The notes beneath the pieces are model-generated. The model saw nothing but the letters and a program-made list of their open reading frames with translations. It searched no databases and was not told where the DNA came from. 64,000 nt of DNA, from positions 148,988-212,987 of the forward strand of contig NZ_WHKF01000001.1 in NCBI RefSeq assembly GCF_009295825.1, given 5' to 3'. The DNA is from Marinifilum sp. N1E240 (GTDB lineage: Bacteria > Bacteroidota > Bacteroidia > Bacteroidales > Marinifilaceae). The translations under genes were made by a program, and so were the position numbers. Of this stretch, positions 46,071-54,677 are shown piece by piece (positions within the stretch are counted from its first letter, which is position 1; the number at the start of each line of letters is the position of its first letter).

Positions 46071-47642
46071 TTGCGATTAAAAGGCATTAGAGAGATTCAG
46101 GATACAGTAGAAGTTTCTTATGATTATTGGTTATTAATATCATTTGGGAGAGTGAGATATAATAAGTTTGATTTTTACCGAGAAATATATGTTGCAAATA
46201 TCTCATCTTCTGAAGCTTCTATAAAGAGTGTAGAAGAAAAAGATATTTTTATCATTGAAGTTCAAGAATGTAGGGCAATCTTATTGAAGGCCGGAATGGT
46301 TTTTAATAAAGAAGGGTGGTTGATGGCAAAAATTTATAATAAAAAGAGAGCGACTTTTCCTGTTACGACAGTGAACATCTTTTATGGAAAAAGTTATAAT
46401 AGTATAGGGATTAATGTGTTTTTAAAGCAAACATCATATCCAGATATGATAGTCAGTAGAGATGACTCTTTGGGATATAATCCACCTTTTTATTTGGGTT
46501 ATTCCAATGATGGAATGAATGTGTATATACCTAATTTTATTATCCTTAGTCAGTTATATTACAGTTTAAATGCCATATATAAATTAATGGATTTAAATAT
46601 CAATTTTAACAATATGCTACGTGTTAATAATGATTATGTAATTGTTAATAATGAAGTTTACCTGTCATTAATATTAGATTTAATAATATTAATCTATAGC
46701 AATAGTAAGGTTTCTGGATTAGAAAAACTATTAAAAGGGCTTAATGGTTTTTACTGTGGGCTAATGAATAGTAAAAAAAATAATGGAAAACTACCTTTAG
46801 ATATAATTGTTGAAATTCCATTTGATATAGATTTGACAATTGAAGTTCAAGGCGAGATGATAAAGAAAAATGTAATGCTAGTTAATGAAGTTATAAACAT
46901 TAAGCCATTACATAAAACTGATCATCTTTTTACGAAATCAAATATATATGCAGTGTATATGAATTTTATAAAAGAGTCATTCGGGGCAGAAATGCCATTG
47001 AAATTAGATGGAGTTGCTTTGGCTCACATGAAAAATTGTGGAATATTTAGTGAATATCCTTTTATACATTATATAGATAAAAAAAGCATTGATTCATATT
47101 ATCACCGTCTTCGATTATGCAATGAAATTAATTTTGATGATCCGAGTAAAAAATTAATAGTTAATAAAGATGATTTGCAGTTTCAAAGAACTCTCTATGA
47201 GTTAAAATCATTGAATGTGAAATTTGGGTTTGCAACAATAAATAATTCAAAAGACTATCCATACTCTAAGTTATTATTTAAGGAAGAAGAACATTATATA
47301 TTCAATGGTGTAATAGAGTTGAAAATTCTTATCATTCTCATGAAATTGAATTCTTATATAGTTATTGATTTGGGGTTTGAATTTGGTATTGTAATATTGA
47401 AAAATTGTGGAAATGATCTAAATGATAGGAACGATGATCGAATTACAGGTTTTCTTAATTTTATGATGCAGAATAACAGGTTTAAATGGAGTGAATTTAT
47501 TAAGCCAAATATTAAAAAAAATAGAAGTCTTTTTAAGCATCATAATACAAAATTAATTCGAAGTAAATTTTCATTTAGGATTGTTGAGCATTGTAATTCA
47601 TTAGCAGACAATACCCTTTTGCAGGATTGTTTTGATATATAA
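46071..47642 (+). CDS. TnsE-like transposition targeting protein (candidate)
   Basis: The gene starts at TTG 46071, only 72 bases inside the last left-end site, and encodes 523 residues, close to the 538 of Tn7 TnsE. I recognise no other family in it. A by-eye comparison gives several aligned blocks in the right order. VYIPNFIILSQLYYSLNAIY resembles YHIPQLELARSLFLINSYF of TnsE. LILDLIILIYSNSKV resembles VVQLLVWLFSDQDV. VEIPFDIDLTIEVQG resembles the FSFDPPPMQGWKLHVKG block. LKSLNVKFGFATI followed by HYIFNGVIELK and SYIVIDLGFE resembles the C-terminal domain. TnsE guides Tn7 to lagging-strand replication and mobile plasmids through the sliding clamp. This identification is from pattern only; a profile search is needed. 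If wrong, it is a hypothetical transposon-end protein. Confidence 0.5.
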   Translation: MRLKGIREIQDTVEVSYDYWLLISFGRVRYNKFDFYREIYVANISSSEASIKSVEEKDIFIIEVQECRAILLKAGMVFNKEGWLMAKIYNKKRATFPVTTVNIFYGKSYNSIGINVFLKQTSYPDMIVSRDDSLGYNPPFYLGYSNDGMNVYIPNFIILSQLYYSLNAIYKLMDLNINFNNMLRVNNDYVIVNNEVYLSLILDLIILIYSNSKVSGLEKLLKGLNGFYCGLMNSKKNNGKLPLDIIVEIPFDIDLTIEVQGEMIKKNVMLVNEVINIKPLHKTDHLFTKSNIYAVYMNFIKESFGAEMPLKLDGVALAHMKNCGIFSEYPFIHYIDKKSIDSYYHRLRLCNEINFDDPSKKLIVNKDDLQFQRTLYELKSLNVKFGFATINNSKDYPYSKLLFKEEEHYIFNGVIELKILIILMKLNSYIVIDLGFEFGIVILKNCGNDLNDRNDDRITGFLNFMMQNNRFKWSEFIKPNIKKNRSLFKHHNTKLIRSKFSFRIVEHCNSLADNTLLQDCFDI

Positions 47643-47739
47643 TTGGTGTTTAGATGATATACTTCATCTAATAATGATTCTATAAATACGGAATATTTTT
47701 ATTCGAGGGTAGCAAATCGATAAGTGGTAATTACTTTAA

Positions 47740-47767
47740 AAAAGAGGTAAAAGCATTTACCTCTTTT
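47740..47767. terminator. Intrinsic terminator between convergent cargo genes
   Basis: AAAAGAGGTAAA (47740-47751) pairs perfectly with TTTACCTCTTTT (47756-47767). It lies between the TnsE-like gene (+) and the endonuclease gene (-). Confidence 0.9.
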
Positions 47768-47787
47768 CTTTTTGTTTCAAGCGAACA

Positions 47788-48582
47788 TCAATTACTACTC
47801 CAAATTAAATTCACATATTCAGGATGATCTATAAAGGGATTTCGATTTTTTTGATATTTGTAAATGATGTTGTTTCTATTTTTTTCGAATTCATCGACAG
47901 GATCCATTTTATGCCATTCCAATAAAATTGATAGTCTACCATATTGAGGTGAATTGTTAGGGTAAGTGGAGGATGGAATGGTGTTAACTAATTTAAGATC
48001 TGGAAAATTATCGTCACCTTCATATCTAACGGCCATATAAAATAATATTCTTGCAATATCTCCTTTTACAGCATCTCTTGGTTCAAAAGCATCTTTATTT
48101 AAATAGCAATCATAACCATTACCATTATATAAAACTAACTCATCACAGTAATCAAAATCACGTGCCCATTTTCCAGAGGATCTATTAAAGTACGAATGAA
48201 CTGGTTTTAAATGATGTACATCTGTTCCTGGGATATCTTCTCTTTCAAATGGTCCATGCGATGCAGACCAAACATGTTCTCTTTCCCAGCCTTTACCATT
48301 GTTGTATTCTTGCTTTGCATCTGTTGAAATACCAGAATATACTAATACCACATTATTAGGATTGTTAGGATCTCTATCAGTTTCTTTTAATATATCCCAA
48401 ACATCTATTTTCTTTGAATGTGTATAATTATAGTCTACGTGATCATCAATAATTTCATGAAGACATTTTTTTAATTGTTCACCACTTTTTTCTTCACAGT
48501 TTTTGTAATAACCAGCTGGGATTTGTGCTGTAGAATGAACACCCATAAATAACAATAATAGAAAAATGACTCTTTTTTTCAT
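47788..48582 (-). CDS. Exported endonuclease I (NucM/EndA family)
   Basis: This 264-residue protein has a Sec signal peptide (cleavage near STAQ) and the endonuclease I pattern: WEREHVWSASHG (His-metal motif), DVHHLKPV and NRSSGKWARDF. Family members are secreted or periplasmic nonspecific nucleases. It is a cargo gene of the transposon, oriented against the TnsE-like gene and divergent from the defence-like operon. Whether it helps nutrient scavenging or degrades incoming DNA in the periplasm is open. Confidence 0.88.
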   Translation of the reverse strand: MKKRVIFLLLLFMGVHSTAQIPAGYYKNCEEKSGEQLKKCLHEIIDDHVDYNYTHSKKIDVWDILKETDRDPNNPNNVVLVYSGISTDAKQEYNNGKGWEREHVWSASHGPFEREDIPGTDVHHLKPVHSYFNRSSGKWARDFDYCDELVLYNGNGYDCYLNKDAFEPRDAVKGDIARILFYMAVRYEGDDNFPDLKLVNTIPSSTYPNNSPQYGRLSILLEWHKMDPVDEFEKNRNNIIYKYQKNRNPFIDHPEYVNLIWSSN

Positions 48583-48619
48583 AGCAATTTGTTTAAGTAA
48601 TTATTTAAAATAATTAATA

Positions 48620-48657
48620 AACAATTTACAATATTTTTAAATAAATTGTTAAATTTG
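48620..48657 (+). promoter_or_regulatory. Operator-like inverted repeat with a -7 box ahead of the defence-like operon
   Basis: AACAATTTA (48620-48628) pairs perfectly with TAAATTGTT (48642-48650), and TAAATTTG (48650-48657), a consensus -7 box, overlaps its right arm. The arrangement suggests a repressor site; no -33 TTG is obvious. Confidence 0.45.
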
Positions 48658-48688
48658 ATTATCATTTAAAATTACTTAAATACTTAAG

Positions 48689-48931
48689 ATGGAAGGATTT
48701 TTAGTGTATTCAGGGTGGATGTTCACATTGATAAGCACCATAGTAGCCGTGATTCAATTCGTGAAAAAGAAAGAGGCAAAGGAAGAGGTTCAAGTATTGA
48801 GAGTTGAAAACTTAAACCTTAAAAAGGAGGTTAATGTTCTTCATAATAATATCGAGAGATTGGAAATTAAGGCAGATAATGGTAGTGTCGCCGCTCAAAA
48901 TATAAGTGGAGATATTAATATTAAAAATTGA
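48689..48931 (+). CDS. Small membrane-anchored coiled-coil protein of the ABC-3C-like operon
   Basis: This 80-residue protein has one N-terminal membrane helix (about residues 6-24, SGWMFTLISTIVAVIQF) and a charged coiled coil (about 28-62, KKEAKEEVQVLRVENLNLKK). A short tail ends GDINIKN. The tail motif GDxxIKN recurs at the start of the next protein (GDVKIKN). The stop overlaps the next start codon by one base, so the two are translationally coupled. No catalytic motif is seen; a membrane-located effector or anchor is the inference. Confidence 0.6.
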   Translation: MEGFLVYSGWMFTLISTIVAVIQFVKKKEAKEEVQVLRVENLNLKKEVNVLHNNIERLEIKADNGSVAAQNISGDINIKN

Positions 48932-49485
48932 TGGGAGTAATAAAGATAGAAGCCGGTAAAATTGTTGGTGATGTAAAAATTAAGAATTCACTACGTACTA
49001 ATCCAACATGTTTAGGTGAAGTCGTAAACAAGTTAGCTAAGATTCCTATCACTGAAGAAGAAGAAAACTTTAATGTAGATTTACCTTTTGAAATTGCAGA
49101 TAAGATAACTCACAATGACTTGGGATCATATAAATGTCTAATTGAAGATTATCCTGTTTATTCTAAAATTTTGGAAGATGTTTATTCCGTTGTAATTCAG
49201 CATAATCCTCGAGCGAAAAGCATATTGTGGAAAAGAATAAGAAATAAATACCGTCAAATTAAAGGTGAACTGCTAAAAGGTTGTGCTATTGCAGAGCAGA
49301 TGGATTTAATTAAAGAAAATAGTGATAAGATCATAGATATAATAAAGGAGTATTTGCTTGAATTGCTGGAAAGTTCTAAGAATCTTAATGGCGATGTTCC
49401 ACTAGAAGCAATTGAGGAATCGGTTGAAATCATTATTGGTGACGCTTTTGTAAATTGTAAAATTCTTGAGAATCCAAATAATTAG
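48931..49485 (+). CDS. ABC-3C-type C-terminal-domain protein
   Basis: Starting at ATG 48931 (TTG at 48928 also in frame), this 184-residue protein has a short beta lead GKIVGDVKIKN and then an all-helical domain (FEIADKITHNDLGSYKCLIE, RIRNKYRQIKGELL, and GDAFVNCKILENP at the end). These resemble, from memory, the C-terminal domain of ABC three-component (ABC-3C) conflict systems. It is coupled to the small membrane protein upstream and followed by the middle component after 5 bases. In ABC-3C systems such a protein links an effector to the ATPase; here the effector part would be the separate membrane protein or the SIR2 protein. Confidence 0.6.
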   Translation: MGVIKIEAGKIVGDVKIKNSLRTNPTCLGEVVNKLAKIPITEEEENFNVDLPFEIADKITHNDLGSYKCLIEDYPVYSKILEDVYSVVIQHNPRAKSILWKRIRNKYRQIKGELLKGCAIAEQMDLIKENSDKIIDIIKEYLLELLESSKNLNGDVPLEAIEESVEIIIGDAFVNCKILENPNN

Positions 49486-49490
49486 GGAAT

Positions 49491-49724
49491 ATGATTGTTG
49501 ATGTTAATACACCACCAGAAAAAAATCTGTACTATTTGGGTGCAATGCTTCTTAAGTGTTTGTTGGAAACAGAAGATAAGAAGTTCGATATTAATCAGCT
49601 GTATAAAGTTTTTTCCGAGAATGAAAAAATCAGCTTTGTATTATTTTCATACACCCTTGATTGGTTGTTTATGCTTTCACTAGTAAGGGTTAATGATAAA
49701 GGGGAAATCGTAAAATGTTTTTAG
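49491..49724 (+). CDS. Small middle component (MC6-like) of the ABC-3C-like system
   Basis: This 77-residue protein has the size and pattern of small ABC-3C middle components: LYYLGAMLLKCLLE, then FDINQLYKVFSE, then FVLFSYTLDWLFMLSLVRVNDKGEI, a winged-helix-like ending. It overlaps the start of the ATPase gene by 10 bases, so translation is coupled. In these systems the middle component is thought to bridge the ATPase and the effector-linked subunit. Confidence 0.65.
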   Translation: MIVDVNTPPEKNLYYLGAMLLKCLLETEDKKFDINQLYKVFSENEKISFVLFSYTLDWLFMLSLVRVNDKGEIVKCF

Positions 49725-51424
49725 ATAGATTAGTAATATATAAAGATGATAAGGTACTTCGCAGAATTAATTTCCATAAAGGTCTTAATTTAATCGTAGA
49801 TAACACACCTTTTACTGGAGGAAATGAATCAGGAAATAATGTTGGTAAGACGACCGTATTACGTCTTATAGATTATTGTTTAGGTTCTGAAGGAAAAGAT
49901 ATTTACACAGATAGAGAGTTTAAGAAAGATAAACAAAGTGTAATAAAAAAATTTCTTGTAAATCACAATGTGTATGTCGAGCTTACACTTGTTGACAATC
50001 TAGATTCTCCAAGAAATAACTACACACTTGAGCGAAATTTTCTTGCGAGGAATTTAAAATTTAATGTCATTGACAATCATAAGATGTCAGCGGATTTGTA
50101 CAAGAAAACTTTAAATCAAATAATCTTTAATAATAATTCTCCAAGGCTATCATTTAGAAACTTAATAGCAAAGTTTATTAGAAATGATTCATTTCGTATG
50201 TCCAATACATTGCGATACCTTCAATATATGTCAAATTCTGAATATGAAGCTTATCACCTATTTTTACTAGGATTGAAGTTGGAAGATGGGATGTTCGAAG
50301 AGAAAATTATATTGGAAAAAGAAGTTACTCGTGAAGAGAATTTGATTGAGAGATTGGAGGAGAGTTTTACAGAGGAAGATTTAGAACAAAAATACAGTAT
50401 AATACAAAGAGATATTAAAGAGTTAGAGGGGCATAAAGAAAGATTCAATTTAAATCCTGATGAAAAATATGATTTAGAAAGACTAAATGAATTAAAGGTT
50501 CAGGTTGCGAATAAATCTCAGGTGTTGGGTAATGCAAAACTTGATCTAAGTTTAATTTATGACTCAATTGAAGAATTAAAAGATGGAGCTGTAGATTTCG
50601 ATATTAGTGATTTGGAAGCTATTTATAAAAATGCCGTTAATTTAAATATTGGTGTAAGTAAAAAGTTTAAGGAGGTTGTAGAATTTCATAATCAAATGTT
50701 AGGTAATAAAATTGCCTTCGCAGAAAAAAGGATACAACCACTCAAAGTTAAGATAAATAATCTGTCTCATTCACTTACTGATTTGGTTGAAGAAGAGGAG
50801 GTCTTGTCGGATAAATTGAATATTGTACTTAGTCTTGAAGAATATGAAGAGATATTATCAATACTGAATAATAAGTATGAGCAAAAAGGAGAGTTAGAGG
50901 GTAGACTTGAACAGATCAAAGAGCTAAAAGCATCCAAGGAACACAAGGAAGGAAGAATTGAGGAAATACGTGGATTCATTGAAAAACTCGAAGATGATTT
51001 GAAAAATAGTATTAAACAGTTTAATGAATATTTTTCTAGCTATTCTAGAAGTCTATACGATGAAGATTTCTTTTTGTCCTACGATAGAGATAAAGCAGAA
51101 AATATAAAGTTGGAAATTAGGCATATGGATATGCAAGTTGGTGGAGGTATGAAGAAAGGTCAGATTGCAGCATTTGATCTTGCCTATATTAAATACTGTG
51201 ATAAAAAAGGGATCAAAGCTCCGAGGTTTGTATTACATGATAGTACGGAAGATGTGCATATAAATCAGTTGATGAGTATTGCAAACCTAGCAGAGCAAGT
51301 AAATGGTCAATATATTCTTTCGGTACTAAATGATAAGTTTTCCAAATACTCAGTAGGTGAAAAGTTAATTAAAGATAAAAAGGTAATAGAGTTATCTCAA
51401 CAAGATAAATTATTAAGGTTTTAG
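49715..51424 (+). CDS. DUF2326 ABC-type ATPase of the ABC-3C-like system
   Basis: This 569-residue protein is an SMC/RecN-like ABC ATPase. Walker A is GNNVGKTT (residues 40-47), preceded by INFHKGLNLIVDN. A long coiled-coil middle region spans about residues 190-440. The C-terminal half of the ATPase reads QVGGGMKKGQIAAFDLAYIKYC, then APRFVLHDSTEDVHINQ, with an Asp-Ser-Thr Walker B-like element typical of DUF2326. It overlaps the middle component by 10 bases and precedes the SIR2 gene by 5. In ABC-3C systems this ATPase is the likely sensor of DNA or replication structures. Confidence 0.85.
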   Translation: MFLDRLVIYKDDKVLRRINFHKGLNLIVDNTPFTGGNESGNNVGKTTVLRLIDYCLGSEGKDIYTDREFKKDKQSVIKKFLVNHNVYVELTLVDNLDSPRNNYTLERNFLARNLKFNVIDNHKMSADLYKKTLNQIIFNNNSPRLSFRNLIAKFIRNDSFRMSNTLRYLQYMSNSEYEAYHLFLLGLKLEDGMFEEKIILEKEVTREENLIERLEESFTEEDLEQKYSIIQRDIKELEGHKERFNLNPDEKYDLERLNELKVQVANKSQVLGNAKLDLSLIYDSIEELKDGAVDFDISDLEAIYKNAVNLNIGVSKKFKEVVEFHNQMLGNKIAFAEKRIQPLKVKINNLSHSLTDLVEEEEVLSDKLNIVLSLEEYEEILSILNNKYEQKGELEGRLEQIKELKASKEHKEGRIEEIRGFIEKLEDDLKNSIKQFNEYFSSYSRSLYDEDFFLSYDRDKAENIKLEIRHMDMQVGGGMKKGQIAAFDLAYIKYCDKKGIKAPRFVLHDSTEDVHINQLMSIANLAEQVNGQYILSVLNDKFSKYSVGEKLIKDKKVIELSQQDKLLRF

Positions 51425-51429
51425 GCTTT

Positions 51430-52782
51430 ATGGTACTAGGTAATAATGCAAAACGAAAAGAAGTTCTGGATCTTATTGCAGAATCATCTTCTTTCGGTAA
51501 TTTAGGACTTTTCGTGGGTGCAGGATTTACTAAAGCAGTAATGAATGATGGATGGGATGATATTGCTTTATCATGGGGAGAATTGTTAATTGAAGTTTGT
51601 AACAAACTAAAAATTGATTTTAACGATGTTAGTGGTGAAGGTATTTCTTACCCAGATATAGCAACTAATATTTGTCGAAAATATGCTGTCGAAAATGAAA
51701 TAAAATACGAAAAGGCACAAGATAATCTAAAATCCATCGTAAGTGAATTGACTAGTTGGTATCCAAATGAAGATCAAAGAAGAATCTATGGATATTATTT
51801 AAACAATCTTGAACCCAATTGGATTATCACTACAAACTACGATTTTGTAATCGAGAGTTTACTACCTGAAAACAGTTTTACTTTAGGTCCAGATGAACAG
51901 TTAATCATGCCTAGAAACTTAATTCCTGTATATCATTTACATGGAATCCGAACGAATTCTAAATCAATAATAATAACACAAGAGGATTATGTTTCTTTAT
52001 TTAGGCCAAACGAGTACAGACAAGTAAAATTACCATTAACCATTAAAGAATCAACAACATTGATATTGGGTTATGGACTTGGTGATATTAATGTAATGAC
52101 AGCTGTTGATTGGTCAGCAAATGTGTTTTCTAATGGAACAAATAATTACCCAAGAGATATAGTTCAAGTCGTTAGAGTTGAAAATCCCCAAAAGAAACCA
52201 TATAGAGATATAAATGGAGTGATGGTTATAGAAACCAGTGATTTGAGTGATTTCTTTGATGAGTTATCTGCAGTTGTAAGAGATAATAGAGAAGGGGAAA
52301 GGATTTTTAGAGAAGAATTGGAAAAACAAAATGCTACTTTATTGAATCCATCAGATGAATACGTAAGAGTGTTTGTTGATGAATCAGAAGTGAGAAAGGG
52401 TGTATTGGAATTGTTGAAAAAGTTCGAGAAATTCTTCATTGCTGGATTTATGGAAATTCTGGCAAAAGGAATTGAATTGACATGGGTAAGAGCAAGACCC
52501 AAAGGAGCTTTTTATGCATATAATGAGAATTTAATAATTGTATTAGATATCTTAACTATATTGGATATAAAGAAAATGCCTCCAGCGTTAATTGAAATGG
52601 TTACCTCGAATTTTAATAAAGTAGCAGCATATGTTTCGGATAGAATAGGATATAGTCATGCAGCCTATCGTACATGGATAGCAAGAAAATCTGAATTAGA
52701 TGTAGATACAATTAAGGAATTAAGAAGTATCGCAAGAGCACAAGGATATACCAGGTTAAAGTTTTTACTTAGAGATTTATAA
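51430..52782 (+). CDS. SIR2-family protein, probable NADase effector
   Basis: This 450-residue protein has the SIR2 motifs: GAGFT (30-34), TTNYDFV (134-140), YHLHG with the catalytic His (about 171), and LGYGLGD (213-219). Bacterial defence SIR2 proteins often cleave NAD+ and stop the cell (as in Thoeris ThsA and DSR). A helical C-terminal half (about 250-450) has no match. It starts 5 bases after the ATPase gene, which argues that it is the effector of this system rather than a deacetylase. Confidence 0.8.
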   Translation: MVLGNNAKRKEVLDLIAESSSFGNLGLFVGAGFTKAVMNDGWDDIALSWGELLIEVCNKLKIDFNDVSGEGISYPDIATNICRKYAVENEIKYEKAQDNLKSIVSELTSWYPNEDQRRIYGYYLNNLEPNWIITTNYDFVIESLLPENSFTLGPDEQLIMPRNLIPVYHLHGIRTNSKSIIITQEDYVSLFRPNEYRQVKLPLTIKESTTLILGYGLGDINVMTAVDWSANVFSNGTNNYPRDIVQVVRVENPQKKPYRDINGVMVIETSDLSDFFDELSAVVRDNREGERIFREELEKQNATLLNPSDEYVRVFVDESEVRKGVLELLKKFEKFFIAGFMEILAKGIELTWVRARPKGAFYAYNENLIIVLDILTILDIKKMPPALIEMVTSNFNKVAAYVSDRIGYSHAAYRTWIARKSELDVDTIKELRSIARAQGYTRLKFLLRDL

Positions 52783-52862
52783 TGGTATTTACATTTGTTG
52801 ATCTTGGCAAGAATATGTAGAATGCTAGAGCTTAATGATTTTGTTTCCTCATTATAACTATT

Positions 52863-53588
52863 ATGAGTGATATTAAAAAACTTTATGGGTCAAGAAGAAT
52901 AAATAATATTCTTGTACATCAAAAGGAAATAATAAGAGGAGAGCTTAGAGTATTTCAATCTTACCTTTCTGATTTTAGACTCACGTTATGTGAATATCAA
53001 AGCGATTTTTTTAATGAAACTGCGAATGTCATTTTTGATAATAAGGATGATGAAGATAGATTTGATGCATATTATCATGAAGAATCAGAAAAATTCTTTA
53101 AAACCTATCCGCAGCTTTTTTATAATTCACTTCTAATTACTTATTATTCTTATTTTGAAGGACGATTGTTGAGGCTTAATGAGCTTTTGAAAAAGTACGA
53201 TAAGAGCCGCGAGGGTCATAAAATATTTGATAATAAAGGTAAAATTATATACAATTTCAGGAAAATTCTAGAAGTTAACTACTCTTTAGATATAGATGCA
53301 GTAAATGAGTCATGGAATAGAATTGAGGAATATGGTAAAGTTCGAAATATGATTATTCATAACAATTCAAACTTTAAAGAAGGTTATAGTATTGCTCGAG
53401 TTGAAAAAAATATAAATCTACTAGAGAGGTTTGCTCATATTAAGATGGATAATTTTTCAGGAGGGTTTTATATCTCAAGTGATGAATTTCTATCTATATT
53501 ACTATATAATATTGAAAGTTGTTTGATTTATATTTACAATGAAGTTGAAAAGAGTATAAGCAAACTGTGTAGTGATGATTTAAATTGA
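52863..53588 (+). CDS. HEPN-like protein with an R-x4-H motif
   Basis: This 241-residue helical protein carries RNMIIHNNS (Arg161, His166), the HEPN RNase motif. Upstream lies SLLITYYSYFEGRLLRLNE, typical of the RiboL-PSP-HEPN/MAE_28990-like group. HEPN RNases cut RNA in many toxin and defence systems. It lies 80 bases after the SIR2 gene in the same direction, so it may be a second effector or an independent passenger. It is followed by a weakly supported small minus-strand gene. Confidence 0.65.
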   Translation: MSDIKKLYGSRRINNILVHQKEIIRGELRVFQSYLSDFRLTLCEYQSDFFNETANVIFDNKDDEDRFDAYYHEESEKFFKTYPQLFYNSLLITYYSYFEGRLLRLNELLKKYDKSREGHKIFDNKGKIIYNFRKILEVNYSLDIDAVNESWNRIEEYGKVRNMIIHNNSNFKEGYSIARVEKNINLLERFAHIKMDNFSGGFYISSDEFLSILLYNIESCLIYIYNEVEKSISKLCSDDLN

Positions 53589-53622
53589 AATCAAGCTATA
53601 TAGTTGTTGGAATATTTAATAA

Positions 53623-53808
53623 TTATTTTTTGACAATTTGATACCCTTCTTTCTCGATGTTTTCATAAATGCTTTTAATAATTTTATCGCACTCTTCGGG
53701 GGTTAAAACAGCTGTCAAAGATGTTTTATCTTTATTCCATCTCATAATATATATTGCTTCAAGTAGTGCTAATTCTAATTTAGTATCTTTAATAATATTG
53801 AGGTCCAT
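53623..53808 (-). CDS. Small hypothetical protein in the cargo region
   Basis: This 61-residue protein has a helical pattern (LELALLEAIYIMRW, then LTPEECDKIIKSIYENI). It has a plausible start and stands alone between the HEPN gene (convergent) and the resolvase gene. No family was recognised and it is low in confidence. Confidence 0.4.
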   Translation of the reverse strand: MDLNIIKDTKLELALLEAIYIMRWNKDKTSLTAVLTPEECDKIIKSIYENIEKEGYQIVKK

Positions 53809-53964
53809 ATGAAATTATCTTAGTTAATTAGATTAATCTTTTCAGGTTAATTTTATTCACGTAAAATAAAGATAAGTAATATTGACTTCATTTTGTAAGT
53901 AAGAAATAATTTAGTTTTTATCGGTGTATTTAAGGTATGCCTATAAAGCATTACTGATTTGCTG

Positions 53965-53998
53965 GTGCATTAATAAATAAAATCTATGTATATTGCAC
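53965..53998. promoter_or_regulatory. Candidate res site upstream of tniR
   Basis: GTGCATTAATA (53965-53975) and TATATTGCAC (53989-53998) form an imperfect inverted repeat, and a further TGCAC lies near 54022. It sits 36-69 bases ahead of the resolvase gene, where Tn5053-family elements have res. No functional proof. Confidence 0.4.
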
Positions 53999-54033
53999 TA
54001 GTTTTATGAAACTACTTAAAATGCACTTGTAAA

Positions 54034-54657
54034 ATGAGAATCTATGGTTACTTAAGAGCTTCAACGGAAGATCAAGATGCAAATAGGGCAAAAGATACAT
54101 TAATTGAATTTGCGAAAAGTTTAAAAATAAAAGTTTCTGCTTGGTTTGTTGAAAATGAATCTGCGGCAGAGTTAAATCTATTAGAATTATTTAGGTTGTT
54201 AGAGTATGCCGAACCTGGAGATGCTATGTTAATTGAACAAGTAGATAGGATTACGAGACTTTCTGAAGCGGACTGGAAAAAGTTGAAGCATATAATTTTC
54301 AGCAATAATATTAGGATTATATCAATGGACTTGCCAACAAGCCATAAAATGACAAAATCAGACGATGAGTTTCAAAATAGAATTTTAGAGGCTGTTAATG
54401 AGATGATGTTAGATGTATTAGCTGCAACAGCAAGAAAAAATTATACTGACAGAAGAAGAAGACAAAAAGAGGGAATTTTAAAAGCAAAATTAAAGGGAAA
54501 ATACAAAGGAAGACCTGAAAATATTGAGCTTCAGCAGAAAATAGAAAGTTTTCTTTTGGATGGAAAAAGTTATAGTTATATAGTAAATATGTTAGGATGT
54601 TCACGACATACTATATCGAAAGTTAATAAGCGTATCAATTCATCGAATGATACTTAA
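54034..54657 (+). CDS. tniR: Serine-recombinase resolvase TniR
   Basis: This 207-residue protein has the resolvase/invertase catalytic domain with nucleophile Ser10 in GYLRASTEDQ, IEQVDRITRLSE, and a C-terminal helix-turn-helix (YIVNMLGCSRHTISKVNKR). In Tn5053-family elements TniR resolves the cointegrate left by replicative transposition. It is convergent with tniQ, with only 20 bases between the stops. The presence of a resolvase fits the absence of TnsA. Confidence 0.88.
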   Translation: MRIYGYLRASTEDQDANRAKDTLIEFAKSLKIKVSAWFVENESAAELNLLELFRLLEYAEPGDAMLIEQVDRITRLSEADWKKLKHIIFSNNIRIISMDLPTSHKMTKSDDEFQNRILEAVNEMMLDVLAATARKNYTDRRRRQKEGILKAKLKGKYKGRPENIELQQKIESFLLDGKSYSYIVNMLGCSRHTISKVNKRINSSNDT

Positions 54658-54677
54658 ATAATACTACTTTAGGCATC

